Part shown: in pieces, positions 35,689 to 44,696 of the stretch | Layout: each line of letters starts with the position of its first letter | Position numbering within the stretch: the stretch's first letter is position 1 | NCBI RefSeq assembly: GCF_000472425.1 | Contig: NZ_AXAI01000026.1 | Span: 1 to 64,000, forward strand | Origin: Bradyrhizobium sp. Tv2a-2 | GTDB lineage: Bacteria; Pseudomonadota; Alphaproteobacteria; Rhizobiales; Xanthobacteraceae | Reading direction: 5' to 3' | DNA length: 64,000 nucleotides | Made by a program: the position numbers and the translations under genes | Notes under the pieces: model-generated | Database searches by the model: none | Seen by the model: the letters and a program-made list of their open reading frames with translations, nothing else | Told to the model about the DNA's origin: nothing

Positions 35689-35770
35689 GTAGGGCGGGTA
35701 GAGTGAAGCGAAACCCACCCTCTCACGAGGGAGAAAGATGATGGGTTTCGCCGCGCTCTACCCAACCTAC
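35689..35770. repeat. Palindromic intergenic repeat (GTAGGGCGGGTAGAG type)
   Basis: GTAGGGCGGGTAGAGTGAAG, then CGAAACCCA, is answered by TGGGTTTCGCCGCGCTCTAC and CCAACCTAC, giving a long hairpin between convergent genes. Repeats of this style are common in Bradyrhizobium intergenic DNA. It probably lies at both transcript ends. Confidence 0.8.
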
Positions 35771-35782
35771 ACCATCTGAATC

Positions 35783-37561
35783 TTACGCCGCTCGCACCGA
35801 GTTCATGAAGTCCGCGACCTGACGCTTCAGCCGGCTGCTTTCGCTCGATAGCGACTGCGCTGCCGAATGCACCTGCGAGGAGGCGCCGCCGGTCTCCGAG
35901 GCGCCGCGCTGCACGTCGGCGATGGCGGTCTCGACCTGCGAGGTGCCTTCCGCTGCGCGCTGCACGTTCCTGGAAATTTCCTGGGTGGCGGCGCCCTGTT
36001 CCTCGACCGCCGAGGCGATGGCGGCGGAGATTTCGGAGATGCGGGCAATGGTCGTGCCGATCTCCTTGATCGCACTGACGGACTCCTGCGTTGCGGACTG
36101 GATGTCGGCGATCTGCTGGCTGATCTCGTCGGTGGCTTTCGCAGTCTGCTCGGCGAGTGTCTTCACTTCGGCGGCGACGACCGCAAAGCCCTTGCCGGCG
36201 CTGCCGGCTCGCGCGGCCTCGATGGTCGCATTCAGCGCGAGCAGGTTGGTCTGGCCGGCGATCGACTGGATCAGGTCGACGACGTCGCCGATGCGGCTTG
36301 CGGCCTGCGACAATTGACTGACACGCGCATCGGTCTTCTGCGCCTGCGTCACCGCTTCGCCGGCGATGCGCGCGGACTGTTCGACCTGCCGGCTGATTTC
36401 GCCGATCGACGACGACAGCTCTTCGCTGGCGGCCGCGACCGAATGCACGTTGCTGGAGGCTTCGCCCGAGGCCTGCGAGGCGCGCTGGCTGACCTTCTCG
36501 ACGGTATCGGCGGTGCGGGTCAGCGTCGTGGCGGAGCCTTCGAGTTGCTGGGCGGCCGCGGTGACCAGGTTGATGACCTGGCCGACCTCGCTTTCGAACT
36601 GGTCGGCAAGGCGGTTCATGTCGCGCCTGCGCTCGTTGGCGCGCTCGTGTTCGGTCGCCACCCGTTGCTCGCGCAGGCGGTTGGTCTCGATCATGGCGTC
36701 GCGGAACACTTTGACGGTGCGCGCCATCTCGCCGATCTCGTCGGAGCGCTCTGCGTCGGCGACGGGCGCGTCGAGCTCGCCGGCGCTGAGCGAGGCCATT
36801 CGGGCCTTGAGCGTGGTGAGCGGCCTGACCACGCTGCGCGTGATCGACCAGGCGATGGCGATCGAGATCATCATCAGGGCCACGATGACGATGGAGGCGG
36901 TTTGCATCATCGACCAGAAGGAGGCGTCGACGCCCGAGATGTAGCCTGCAGTCGCAATCATCAGGTGCCAGGGCGCAAAACCGCGCGTGAAGGCGACCTT
37001 GTCGAACGGGGTCGGATCGGTGCTCGAACGCAGGAACGTATAGCGCAGGGTGCCTTCGCCCCTTTGCGCGATGTCCATCATGATGGAAGCGAAGGGAAGG
37101 CCGTTGACATCCTTGGCACCTCGCATGTCCTTGCCGATGAAGGTCGGGACGCCCGGATTGGAGACGCAGAGCCCGGTCTCATAATCGTAGATGAAAACGT
37201 AGTTGGTGTGATTTTCGTACCAGACGCTGCCCGCGGCGGCGAGGAAGCGCTTCTTCGCCTCATCTTCCGTCATCTCCCCGGACGCGGCAGCGCGCTGGAA
37301 GCTGTCCGCCATCTGCCACACGGCGTCGACGATCGCATGCGCCTTCTCGGTTCGCTCGGTGAGCAACTGGTTGCGGGCTACCAGCAGCACCGTGGTCGCG
37401 ACCATCACCATGCAGATCGCGCCGACGATGGTCATGGTGGCGAGCTTTGCAGCGATCGAACGGTTCTTCAGACTGCTCAGTCCAGGCATTCCAACTTTCC
37501 ATTGTGGCTGAAGCGCCGCTGGCGGAATGCCGCGCGCGATTTTGTTATTTGCAAGCTTCAA
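35783..37561 (-). CDS. Methyl-accepting chemotaxis protein with single Cache domain
   Basis: Chemoreceptor of 592 aa, signalling to CheA/CheW. Order: cytoplasmic tail, transmembrane helix (ATMTIVGAICMVMVATTVLL), periplasmic single Cache domain (about 75-215; VWYENHTNYVFIYDYETGLC), second helix (IVIVALMMISIAIAWSITRS), HAMP, then the MA signalling domain whose hairpin tip contains AGKGFAVVAAEVKTLAEQT. The start may be the ATG at 37561 or, 24 residues on, the Met of MPGLSSLKNRS (37489). Cache domains of this type bind small carboxylates or amino acids. It lies amid sugar-acid catabolic genes, so tactic response to such compounds is possible. Confidence 0.92.
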   Translation of the reverse strand: MKLANNKIARGIPPAALQPQWKVGMPGLSSLKNRSIAAKLATMTIVGAICMVMVATTVLLVARNQLLTERTEKAHAIVDAVWQMADSFQRAAASGEMTEDEAKKRFLAAAGSVWYENHTNYVFIYDYETGLCVSNPGVPTFIGKDMRGAKDVNGLPFASIMMDIAQRGEGTLRYTFLRSSTDPTPFDKVAFTRGFAPWHLMIATAGYISGVDASFWSMMQTASIVIVALMMISIAIAWSITRSVVRPLTTLKARMASLSAGELDAPVADAERSDEIGEMARTVKVFRDAMIETNRLREQRVATEHERANERRRDMNRLADQFESEVGQVINLVTAAAQQLEGSATTLTRTADTVEKVSQRASQASGEASSNVHSVAAASEELSSSIGEISRQVEQSARIAGEAVTQAQKTDARVSQLSQAASRIGDVVDLIQSIAGQTNLLALNATIEAARAGSAGKGFAVVAAEVKTLAEQTAKATDEISQQIADIQSATQESVSAIKEIGTTIARISEISAAIASAVEEQGAATQEISRNVQRAAEGTSQVETAIADVQRGASETGGASSQVHSAAQSLSSESSRLKRQVADFMNSVRAA

Positions 37562-37729
37562 AATAGAGCAAACTCGTTAAGAACTGTGTCAGACCCATCG
37601 CCAAAGCCGGGCAACCTCGCGGAGGCCTTCGTGCCTTAACGAGCCGTTAATGGGAGGCCTCAGCGTATCCGAGCGCGAGCGGGCCTTCAGCTCCTGCAAC
37701 GGCAAAGCGTGCACGAGCGGGCGGCACCG

Positions 37730-38191
37730 TCACACCGGCAGCGCCACCGAATATTTCACCTGGCTCAGCGCAAAGCTCGATTCGATCGAGGCGATGCCAT
37801 CCAGCCGCGTCAGCTTGTTCTTCAGGAAGGCTTCATAGGAGGAGAGGTCGGCGGCGACGACGCGCAGGAGGTAGTCGCGATTGCCGGTCATCAGATAGCA
37901 CTCCAGCACCTCGTCCCATTTCGAGATAGCTCTGGCGAAACGATCGAGATCCTCCTCCTTCTGTCGCGCGAGCTTGATGGAGATGAAGACGCTTACGTGA
38001 AGGCCGACCGATTTCTGGTCGACGCTGGCGATGTAGCGCGTGATCACACCGCGCTGTTCCAGAAGCTTGACCCGGCGGTGGCAGGGCGACACCGACAGCC
38101 CGACCTTGTCGGCCAGCTCCTGCATGGTCATGCGGCCGTCCGATTGCAGCAGGGTGAGGATTTTACGATCGATGGCGTCGAGCGCTGCCAT
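37730..38191 (-). CDS. Lrp/AsnC family transcriptional regulator
   Basis: A 153-aa regulator. The N-terminal HTH is LDAIDRKILTLLQSDGRMTM followed by LADKVGLSVSPCHRRVKLLE; the C-terminal RAM domain, which binds amino acids, starts near residue 65 and includes ECYLMTGNRDYLLRVVAADL. It is divergent from the MdeB-like gene with 140 bp between starts, and that interval contains three evenly spaced inverted repeats. In Pseudomonas putida an Lrp-type protein (MdeR) controls mdeAB, so this regulator probably controls the adjacent dehydrogenase and itself. Confidence 0.93.
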   Translation of the reverse strand: MAALDAIDRKILTLLQSDGRMTMQELADKVGLSVSPCHRRVKLLEQRGVITRYIASVDQKSVGLHVSVFISIKLARQKEEDLDRFARAISKWDEVLECYLMTGNRDYLLRVVAADLSSYEAFLKNKLTRLDGIASIESSFALSQVKYSVALPV

Positions 38192-38193
38192 TG

Positions 38194-38251
38194 GGATAAA
38201 ATATCCTAGTTTTGTGTTACGCTGGTAACATATACCAATAATGGCCGGTAT
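38194..38251. promoter_or_regulatory. Cluster of three inverted repeats, probable Lrp-type operators
   Basis: GGATA-AAA-TATCC (38194-38206), TGTTAC-GCTG-GTAACA (38215-38230) and ATACC-N10-GGTAT (38232-38251). Their centres are about 22 and 19 bp apart, close to two helical turns, as expected for an Lrp octamer wrapping DNA. The first touches the regulator's own start codon region. Confidence 0.55.
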
Positions 38252-38331
38252 CGCGCGAAAAATTGAGAATTATCGGCGCGACGGCAGGATTAACATGGCG
38301 CGATCCACCCGAGTCTTCCGGAGGCGCCGCC

Positions 38332-40698
38332 ATGGCCATCGAACCCGTACGTCTTGAGCTGTTGTCGGCGCTTGCCCGCAAGGTGCTGTGGCTGTCGTCC
38401 TGGACCATCCACCACGCCAATCACATCCGGCCCAACACCGACGGCCTGAAGGTCGGGGGCCACCAGGCGTCCTCGGCCTCGCTCGCGACCATCATGTCGG
38501 CGCTGTATTTTTCCGTGCTGCGCCCGGAGGACCGCGTCGCGGTGAAGCCGCATGCGAGCCCGGTGTTTCACGCCATCCAATATCTGTTCGGCCGCCAGAC
38601 GCGTGACAAGCTGGAGAATTTCCGTGGCCTGAAGGGCGCGCAGTCCTATCCCTCGCGCACCAAGGACACCGACGATGTCGATTTCTCGACCGGCTCGGTC
38701 GGCCTCGGCGTCGCGCAGACCTTGTTCGCCTCGCTGGTGCAGGACTACGTCAAGGCGCATGGCGGGATGAAGGACCGGCGCGAGGGCCGCATGATTGCCC
38801 TCGTCGGTGACGCCGAGATGGACGAGGGTAACATCTTCGAGGCGCTGGCGGAGGGCTGGAAGCACGGCCTGCGCAACACTTGGTGGGTGGTCGACTACAA
38901 TCGCCAGAGCCTCGACGCCGTGGTGCGCGAGGGTCTCTGGGAGAAATTCCAGACCATGTTCCGCAATTTCGGCTGGGACGTGGTGATCGTAAAATACGGC
39001 ACCTTGATGCGGCAGGCCTTTGCCGAGCCCGGCGGCGAGGCATTGCGGCGCTGGATCGACAATTGCCCGAACGCACTCTATGCCGCGCTGTGCTTCCAGG
39101 GCGGCGCGGCATTCCGCAAGCATCTGCTCGACGAGATTGGTGATCAGGGCCCGGTTACCCAGTTGATCGAACGGCGCAGCGACGAGGAGCTGCTGGCGCT
39201 GATGTCCAATCTCGGCGGCCACGACATGGCGAGCATGATCGAGGCATTCGAGGCGATCGATCATGACCGCCCGGTCTGCTTCATCGCCTATACCATCAAG
39301 GGCATCGGCCTGCCGTTCCAGGGCCACAAGGACAATCACGCCGGCCTGATGACGATCGCGCAGATGGAGAAGTGGCGCGAGGCTCAGAACATCCGCCCCG
39401 GACATGAGTGGGACAAGTTCGAGGGCCTGCCGCAGGACGAGGCCGCGCTGGAAGCATTCCTGAAGGATGCGCCGTTTACTCGCGGTGGCAATCGCCGTCT
39501 CACCGCGCCCGTGGTCGAGGTGCCGCGCGAACTCACGCTCAAGCAGGCCGCGCAGATGTCGACGCAGCAGGGCTTTGGTCTGGTGCTGAACGAGATCGCG
39601 CGCGGCGACAGCGAACTGGCGGCGCGCATCGTCACGACGTCGCCCGACGTGACGGTCTCGACCAATCTCGGCGCATGGGTGAACAGGCGTGGCCTGTTCG
39701 CGCGCGCCGAGAAGGCCGATACCTTCCGCAGCGAGAAGATCCCGTCGACCTATAATTGGGACGCCTCGCCCAAGGGCCAGCATATCGAGCTCGGCATTGC
39801 CGAAATGAACCTGTTCATCCTGCTCTCCGCGCTCGGGCTGTCGCACCACATCAATGGCGAGCGGCTGCTGCCGGTCGGCACGCTCTACGATCCCTTCATC
39901 GAGCGCGGCCTCGATGCGCTCAACTATGCCTGCTATCAGGACTCGCGGTTCATGGTGGCGGCGACGCCGTCGGGCATCACGCTCGCGCCCGAAGGCGGCG
40001 CGCATCAATCGATCGCAACGCCCTTGATCGGCATGGCGCAGGACGGGCTTGCCTCGTTCGAACCGGCGTTCGTCGATGAGCTCGCGGCGATCATGGGCTG
40101 GGGCTTCCGGCATATGCAGCGCGAGGCCGGCGAGGGCGGCTCGGTCTATTTGCGGCTATCGACGCGCACCATCGAGCAGCCGCAGCGGCTGATGTCGCCC
40201 GAGCTGCGCGACAACATCACCGCCGGCGCCTATTGGTTGCGCAAGCCAGGGCCGAACGCCGAGGTCGTCATCGCCTATACCGGCGCGGTTGCGCCGGAGG
40301 CGATCGAGGCCACCGGATTGATCGGCGAGAGCCGGCGCGATGTCGGCCTGCTCGCGGTTACGTCCGTGGACCGGCTGCATGCGGGATGGACCGCCGCACG
40401 GAATTTGCGGCGCGCCCGTCGCGGGGTGCAGCACTTGAGCCATATCGAACAGCTGCTTGCACCCCTGCCGCGCGATTGCGGCATCGTCACCGTGATCGAT
40501 GGCCACCCGGCCGCGCTCGGCTGGCTCGGCAGCGTCCGGGGTCACCGGGCGGAGGCGCTCGGAGTCGAGCATTTCGGCCAGACCGGCAGCATTGACGAGC
40601 TTTACCGGACCTATGGCATCGATGCCAACGCGATCATCGATGCGGCAGAAAGCCTCACCGCGGGCGCTCCCGTGCTGCACCGCAAAATGGCGGTCTAA
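38332..40698 (+). CDS. Transketolase-like 2-oxoacid dehydrogenase E1 component (MdeB/AceE-like)
   Basis: A 788-aa thiamine-diphosphate enzyme of the single-chain E1 type. The TPP motif runs from GDAEMDEGNIFEALAEGW (residue 159) to Asn190 in VVDYNRQSLD. HHANHIRPNTDGLKVGGHQA near residue 27 is typical of AceE-type E1. It is shorter than AceE (about 890 aa), as is MdeB, the 2-oxobutyrate-preferring E1 of the P. putida methionine gamma-lyase operon. The Lrp-family gene next to it matches that operon, but no gamma-lyase gene is present. The start at 38332 follows GGAGG. No E2 or E3 gene lies nearby, so it must borrow them. Confidence 0.85.
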   Translation: MAIEPVRLELLSALARKVLWLSSWTIHHANHIRPNTDGLKVGGHQASSASLATIMSALYFSVLRPEDRVAVKPHASPVFHAIQYLFGRQTRDKLENFRGLKGAQSYPSRTKDTDDVDFSTGSVGLGVAQTLFASLVQDYVKAHGGMKDRREGRMIALVGDAEMDEGNIFEALAEGWKHGLRNTWWVVDYNRQSLDAVVREGLWEKFQTMFRNFGWDVVIVKYGTLMRQAFAEPGGEALRRWIDNCPNALYAALCFQGGAAFRKHLLDEIGDQGPVTQLIERRSDEELLALMSNLGGHDMASMIEAFEAIDHDRPVCFIAYTIKGIGLPFQGHKDNHAGLMTIAQMEKWREAQNIRPGHEWDKFEGLPQDEAALEAFLKDAPFTRGGNRRLTAPVVEVPRELTLKQAAQMSTQQGFGLVLNEIARGDSELAARIVTTSPDVTVSTNLGAWVNRRGLFARAEKADTFRSEKIPSTYNWDASPKGQHIELGIAEMNLFILLSALGLSHHINGERLLPVGTLYDPFIERGLDALNYACYQDSRFMVAATPSGITLAPEGGAHQSIATPLIGMAQDGLASFEPAFVDELAAIMGWGFRHMQREAGEGGSVYLRLSTRTIEQPQRLMSPELRDNITAGAYWLRKPGPNAEVVIAYTGAVAPEAIEATGLIGESRRDVGLLAVTSVDRLHAGWTAARNLRRARRGVQHLSHIEQLLAPLPRDCGIVTVIDGHPAALGWLGSVRGHRAEALGVEHFGQTGSIDELYRTYGIDANAIIDAAESLTAGAPVLHRKMAV

Positions 40699-41013
40699 CG
40701 GGCCGCGCTCAACGCGGAGCAATCGCGCCATCACGCTCCTCCGTCAGGGCCAGGACAGGCGGCCATGACGGTTTTGCGGCCGTGATCTCCTGCTTAATTG
40801 CGTCCGGGCGCTAAGGCTGGATCGCGGTCGCTTCGCTTACTTGGCCGGCACGACAGCCATCATCTTGCCAGCGTCACAGTCCCTCCCTTATATCCAGCGT
40901 CCGCCGCAGCTCAGGCGTCCGCTTATGGCGGGTTCAATCGGTCAGGCTTTCGTGCAAGGATAGTTGCCGAACGCTTCCATTTCCGTCCGCATTACGAACT
41001 CACGAGGTTTTCG
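40699..41013. other. Intergenic region between the E1 gene and the aldehyde dehydrogenase
   Basis: 315 bp without a convincing gene. An in-frame extension of the aldehyde dehydrogenase reading frame covers most of it, but the translated sequence does not resemble the family. No strong palindrome, T-tract or RNA gene is visible. It must hold the promoter of the aldehyde dehydrogenase; CACGAGG lies 10 nt before its start. Confidence 0.5.
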
Positions 41014-42444
41014 ATGGTCAATCGTCTGCAATTTTATATCGATGGCGCCTGGGTCGATCCGGTCGTCAAGAAGTCCACGCCCGTCGTCAATCCCGCCACC
41101 GAAGAGGCGATGTATGAGGTCGCGCTCGGCTCCAAGGCCGATGTCGACAAGGCGGTTGCCGCCGCCAAGCGCGCCTTTGAGACCTTCTCCCAGACCAGCC
41201 GTGACGAGCGCGTCGCGCTGCTCTCCAAGATCATCGAGATCTACAAGGGCCGCATGAAGGAGATCGGCGCCGCCGTCTCCGACGAGATGGGCGCGCCGCT
41301 GCCGATGGCGGAGAAGCTGCAGGCCGGCGCCGGCCTTGGCCATCTCATGAACACCCTCGACGTGCTCAAGAAATACGAGTTCGAGGAGACCATGGGCACC
41401 GCGGTCATCGTGCGCGAGCCGGTCGGCGTGATCGGCATGATCACCCCCTGGAACTGGCCGCTGAACCAGATCGCCTGCAAGGTCGCGCCCGCGCTTGCCG
41501 CCGGCTGCACCATGATCCTCAAGCCCTCGGAGTTCACTCCGACCTCGGCGCTGATCTTCGCCGAAATCCTCCATGAAGCGGGCGTGCCGAAGGGCGTGTT
41601 CAATCTCATCAACGGCCTCGGACCCGAGGTCGGTGCCGCCATGAGCGAACACCTTGACATCGACATGATCTCCTTCACCGGCTCGACTCGCGCCGGCGTC
41701 GACGTTGCCAAGCGCGCGGCCCCGACCGTGAAGCGTGTGAGCCAGGAACTTGGCGGCAAGTCGCCGAACGTCATCCTCGATGATGCCGACCTTACCAAGG
41801 CGGTGACCGGCGGCGTGGCGCACATGTTCAACAACTCCGGCCAGTCCTGCAACGCGCCGTCGCGCATGATCGTGCCGCTGTCCAAGATGAAGGAAGTGGC
41901 TGCGATCGCGAAGGCCGTCGCCGACAGGACCAAGGCCGGCGATCCGCGCGGCGAGGGCACCACCATCGGCCCCGTCGTTAACCGCGGCCAGTGGGAGAAG
42001 ATCCAGGCGCTGATCCAAAAGGGTATCGAAGAGGGCGCAACGCTGGTCGCCGGCGGTCCGGGCCTGCCGGAGGGCGTCAACAAGGGCTTCTACGTGCGCC
42101 CGACCATCTTCGCCGACGTCACCAACGAGATGACGATCGCGAAGGAGGAGATCTTCGGGCCGGTGCTGACCATCATCGGCGCCAAGGACGAGTCCGATGC
42201 GGTGCGCATTGCCAACGACACGCCCTACGGTCTCGCAGGCTATGTCTCGGCCGGCACGGTCGAGCGTGCGCGCAAAGTCGGCCGCCAGATCCGCGCCGGC
42301 AACGTCAACTTGCAGGGCATGCCGAATGAGCGCTCCGCGCCGTTCGGCGGCTACAAGCAGTCCGGCAACGGCCGCGAGTGGGGCCGTTACGGCATGGAAG
42401 AATATCTCGAGGTGAAGGCTGTCGCCGGCTTCAACGCGGCGTAA
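41014..42444 (+). CDS. Aldehyde dehydrogenase family protein
   Basis: NAD(P)-dependent aldehyde dehydrogenase of 476 aa, oxidising an aldehyde to its acid through a thiohemiacetal. The general base is Glu245 in SQELGGKSP and the nucleophile Cys279 in NNSGQSCNAPSR; the cofactor segments GMITPWNWPLNQ and FTGSTRAGVDVAKRAAP are intact. In the sugar-acid setting it is a candidate for 2-oxoglutarate semialdehyde oxidation, but its sequence is closer to the general, broad-specificity ALDHs, so this is only inference. A good intrinsic terminator follows. Confidence 0.92.
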   Translation: MVNRLQFYIDGAWVDPVVKKSTPVVNPATEEAMYEVALGSKADVDKAVAAAKRAFETFSQTSRDERVALLSKIIEIYKGRMKEIGAAVSDEMGAPLPMAEKLQAGAGLGHLMNTLDVLKKYEFEETMGTAVIVREPVGVIGMITPWNWPLNQIACKVAPALAAGCTMILKPSEFTPTSALIFAEILHEAGVPKGVFNLINGLGPEVGAAMSEHLDIDMISFTGSTRAGVDVAKRAAPTVKRVSQELGGKSPNVILDDADLTKAVTGGVAHMFNNSGQSCNAPSRMIVPLSKMKEVAAIAKAVADRTKAGDPRGEGTTIGPVVNRGQWEKIQALIQKGIEEGATLVAGGPGLPEGVNKGFYVRPTIFADVTNEMTIAKEEIFGPVLTIIGAKDESDAVRIANDTPYGLAGYVSAGTVERARKVGRQIRAGNVNLQGMPNERSAPFGGYKQSGNGREWGRYGMEEYLEVKAVAGFNAA

Positions 42445-42498
42445 GACTATATCCAATCACTCGGTATCGTCCCGGCGAAATCCAGGACCGATAATCTT

Positions 42499-42536
42499 AA
42501 GGCCGGCGTTCTCGAAGGACGCCGGCCTTTGTGTTG
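42499..42536 (+). terminator. Rho-independent terminator after the aldehyde dehydrogenase
   Basis: AAGGCCGGCGT pairs with ACGCCGGCCTT across a 9-nt loop, followed by the T-rich TTGTGTTGTT. It lies 55 nt after the stop and is the clearest intrinsic terminator in the window. Confidence 0.8.
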
Positions 42537-42540
42537 TTGG

Positions 42541-42648
42541 CGGTTATTCCGGGTTCGATGCTGCGCATCGCCCCGGAATCTCGAGATTCTCAGGTGCGCA
42601 ATTGCGCACCGTAGTTCGGCTCTATCGATCCGCCCCGGAATGACGAGC
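42541..42648. repeat. Palindromic intergenic repeat, family A, copy 2, with an internal 18-bp palindrome
   Basis: Left end TTATTCCGGGTTCGATGCTG with GCATCGCCCCGGAATCTCG, right end CGATCCGCCCCGGAATGACG. In its middle, 42593-42610 reads GGTGCGCAATTGCGCACC, a perfect 18-bp palindrome not present in copies at 9446 and 44581. It lies between convergent genes. Confidence 0.8.
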
Positions 42649-42655
42649 AAAACAA

Positions 42656-43624
<969 letters not shown>

Positions 43625-43758
43625 TTGCTGTTCTCGTTGTTGCGTTTCCTCGGCAGATAGTCTGCTATCATTGCGCGCCCGGGATCGCAAATTGGTGAAC
43701 GGACATCGGTCGCGGCTTGAAGCCCGCGAGATTACAAGGTTGGATTAAGAGGGAAGAG

Positions 43759-44571
43759 ATGCCACGTATTTTGATGACCGGCGCGTCGGGGGGAATAGGC
43801 ACCTCGCTGCGCAAGCTGCTGCCGCCGATCTATCCGGACCTCGTGCTCAGCGACATCAAGACGCCGGCCGACCTTGCACCTCACGAGAAATTCAAGGCCG
43901 CCGAGCTATCCGATCTTGCCCAGGTGGAGGCGATCTGCGAGGGCGTCGACGGCATCCTGCATTTCGGCGGCTATTCTGTCGAAGGCTCCTGGGAGACGAT
44001 CCTGCCGTCCAACATCATCGGCTGCTACAATCTGTTCGAGGCGGCGCGGCGGAAGGGCGTCAAGCGCGTGGTGTTCGCGTCGTCGAACCACGCGGTCGGC
44101 TTCTATCCCCGCTACCATCGCATCGGCACCGATGTGACCCCGCGGCCCGATGGCTACTATGGCGTGAGCAAGGCCTTTGGCGAGGCGACCGGCGCGCTCT
44201 ATGCCGACAAGCACGGCCTCAAGGTGACCTGCCTGCGCATCGGCAATTTCGGCGACAAGCCGCTCGATCACCGCAGGCTTTCGATTTGGCTCAAGCCGGA
44301 GGACATGGTGCAGCTCTGCCGCATCGGCCTGGAGCATCCCGACATCCATTTCGAGATCCTGTACGGCGCGTCGAATAATGAACGCTCCTGGTGGGACAAT
44401 CACCGCGCCTACGAGCTCGGCTATCGCCCGGCCGGACGCGCGGAGGATTTTGTCGCGCATGCCATGGCCGAACAGGCCAAGCTGAAGCCTGATCCGGTTG
44501 CCGATTTCTACCAGGGCGGCGCGTTCTGCAGCATGGGGTTTTCCGGCGACAAGAGCCGGATCGTGGAGTGA
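43759..44571 (+). CDS. udh: NAD-dependent uronate dehydrogenase-type short-chain (extended SDR) oxidoreductase
   Basis: A 270-aa NAD(P)-binding protein closely matching the layout of Agrobacterium Udh, which oxidises glucuronate or galacturonate to the aldarolactone. The Rossmann motif is MTGASGGIGTSL at residues 6-17; the catalytic Ser is in FASSNHAVGFYP, and Tyr134 and Lys138 are in YYGVSKAFGE. The WWDN segment (SWWDNHRAYELGY) is also typical of Udh. It starts after GAGGGAAG. A family A repeat separates it from the sugar-acid dehydratase and TRAP genes. Confidence 0.85.
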   Translation: MPRILMTGASGGIGTSLRKLLPPIYPDLVLSDIKTPADLAPHEKFKAAELSDLAQVEAICEGVDGILHFGGYSVEGSWETILPSNIIGCYNLFEAARRKGVKRVVFASSNHAVGFYPRYHRIGTDVTPRPDGYYGVSKAFGEATGALYADKHGLKVTCLRIGNFGDKPLDHRRLSIWLKPEDMVQLCRIGLEHPDIHFEILYGASNNERSWWDNHRAYELGYRPAGRAEDFVAHAMAEQAKLKPDPVADFYQGGAFCSMGFSGDKSRIVE

Positions 44572-44580
44572 GCCAAAAGC

Positions 44581-44674
44581 GTCATGCCGGGGCATCGCGT
44601 TAGCGATGAACCCGGAATCTTTCGCCGCAACTTCGAGATTCCGGGCTCGATGCTTCGCATCGCCCCGGAATGAC
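44581..44674. repeat. Palindromic intergenic repeat, family A, copy 3
   Basis: Left end GTCATGCCGGGGCATCGCG, inner arms AACCCGGAATCTTTCG and CGAGATTCCGGGCTCGATG, right end CATCGCCCCGGAATGACC. It fills the space between udh and the dehydratase and ends 22 bp before the latter's start. Confidence 0.85.
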
Positions 44675-44696
44675 CGAACAATAAGGAAGCAAAAAC

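Noticed and set aside
38290..40113. 607-codon minus-strand ORF opposite the MdeB-like gene
   Set aside because: Sense-strand gene has a complete TPP site; the antisense product is Arg/His/Leu-rich without motifs.
40798..41013. N-terminal extension of the aldehyde dehydrogenase from 40798
   Set aside because: The extra 72 residues do not resemble the family and no ribosome binding site precedes the upstream start; the 41014 start gives the standard N-terminus.
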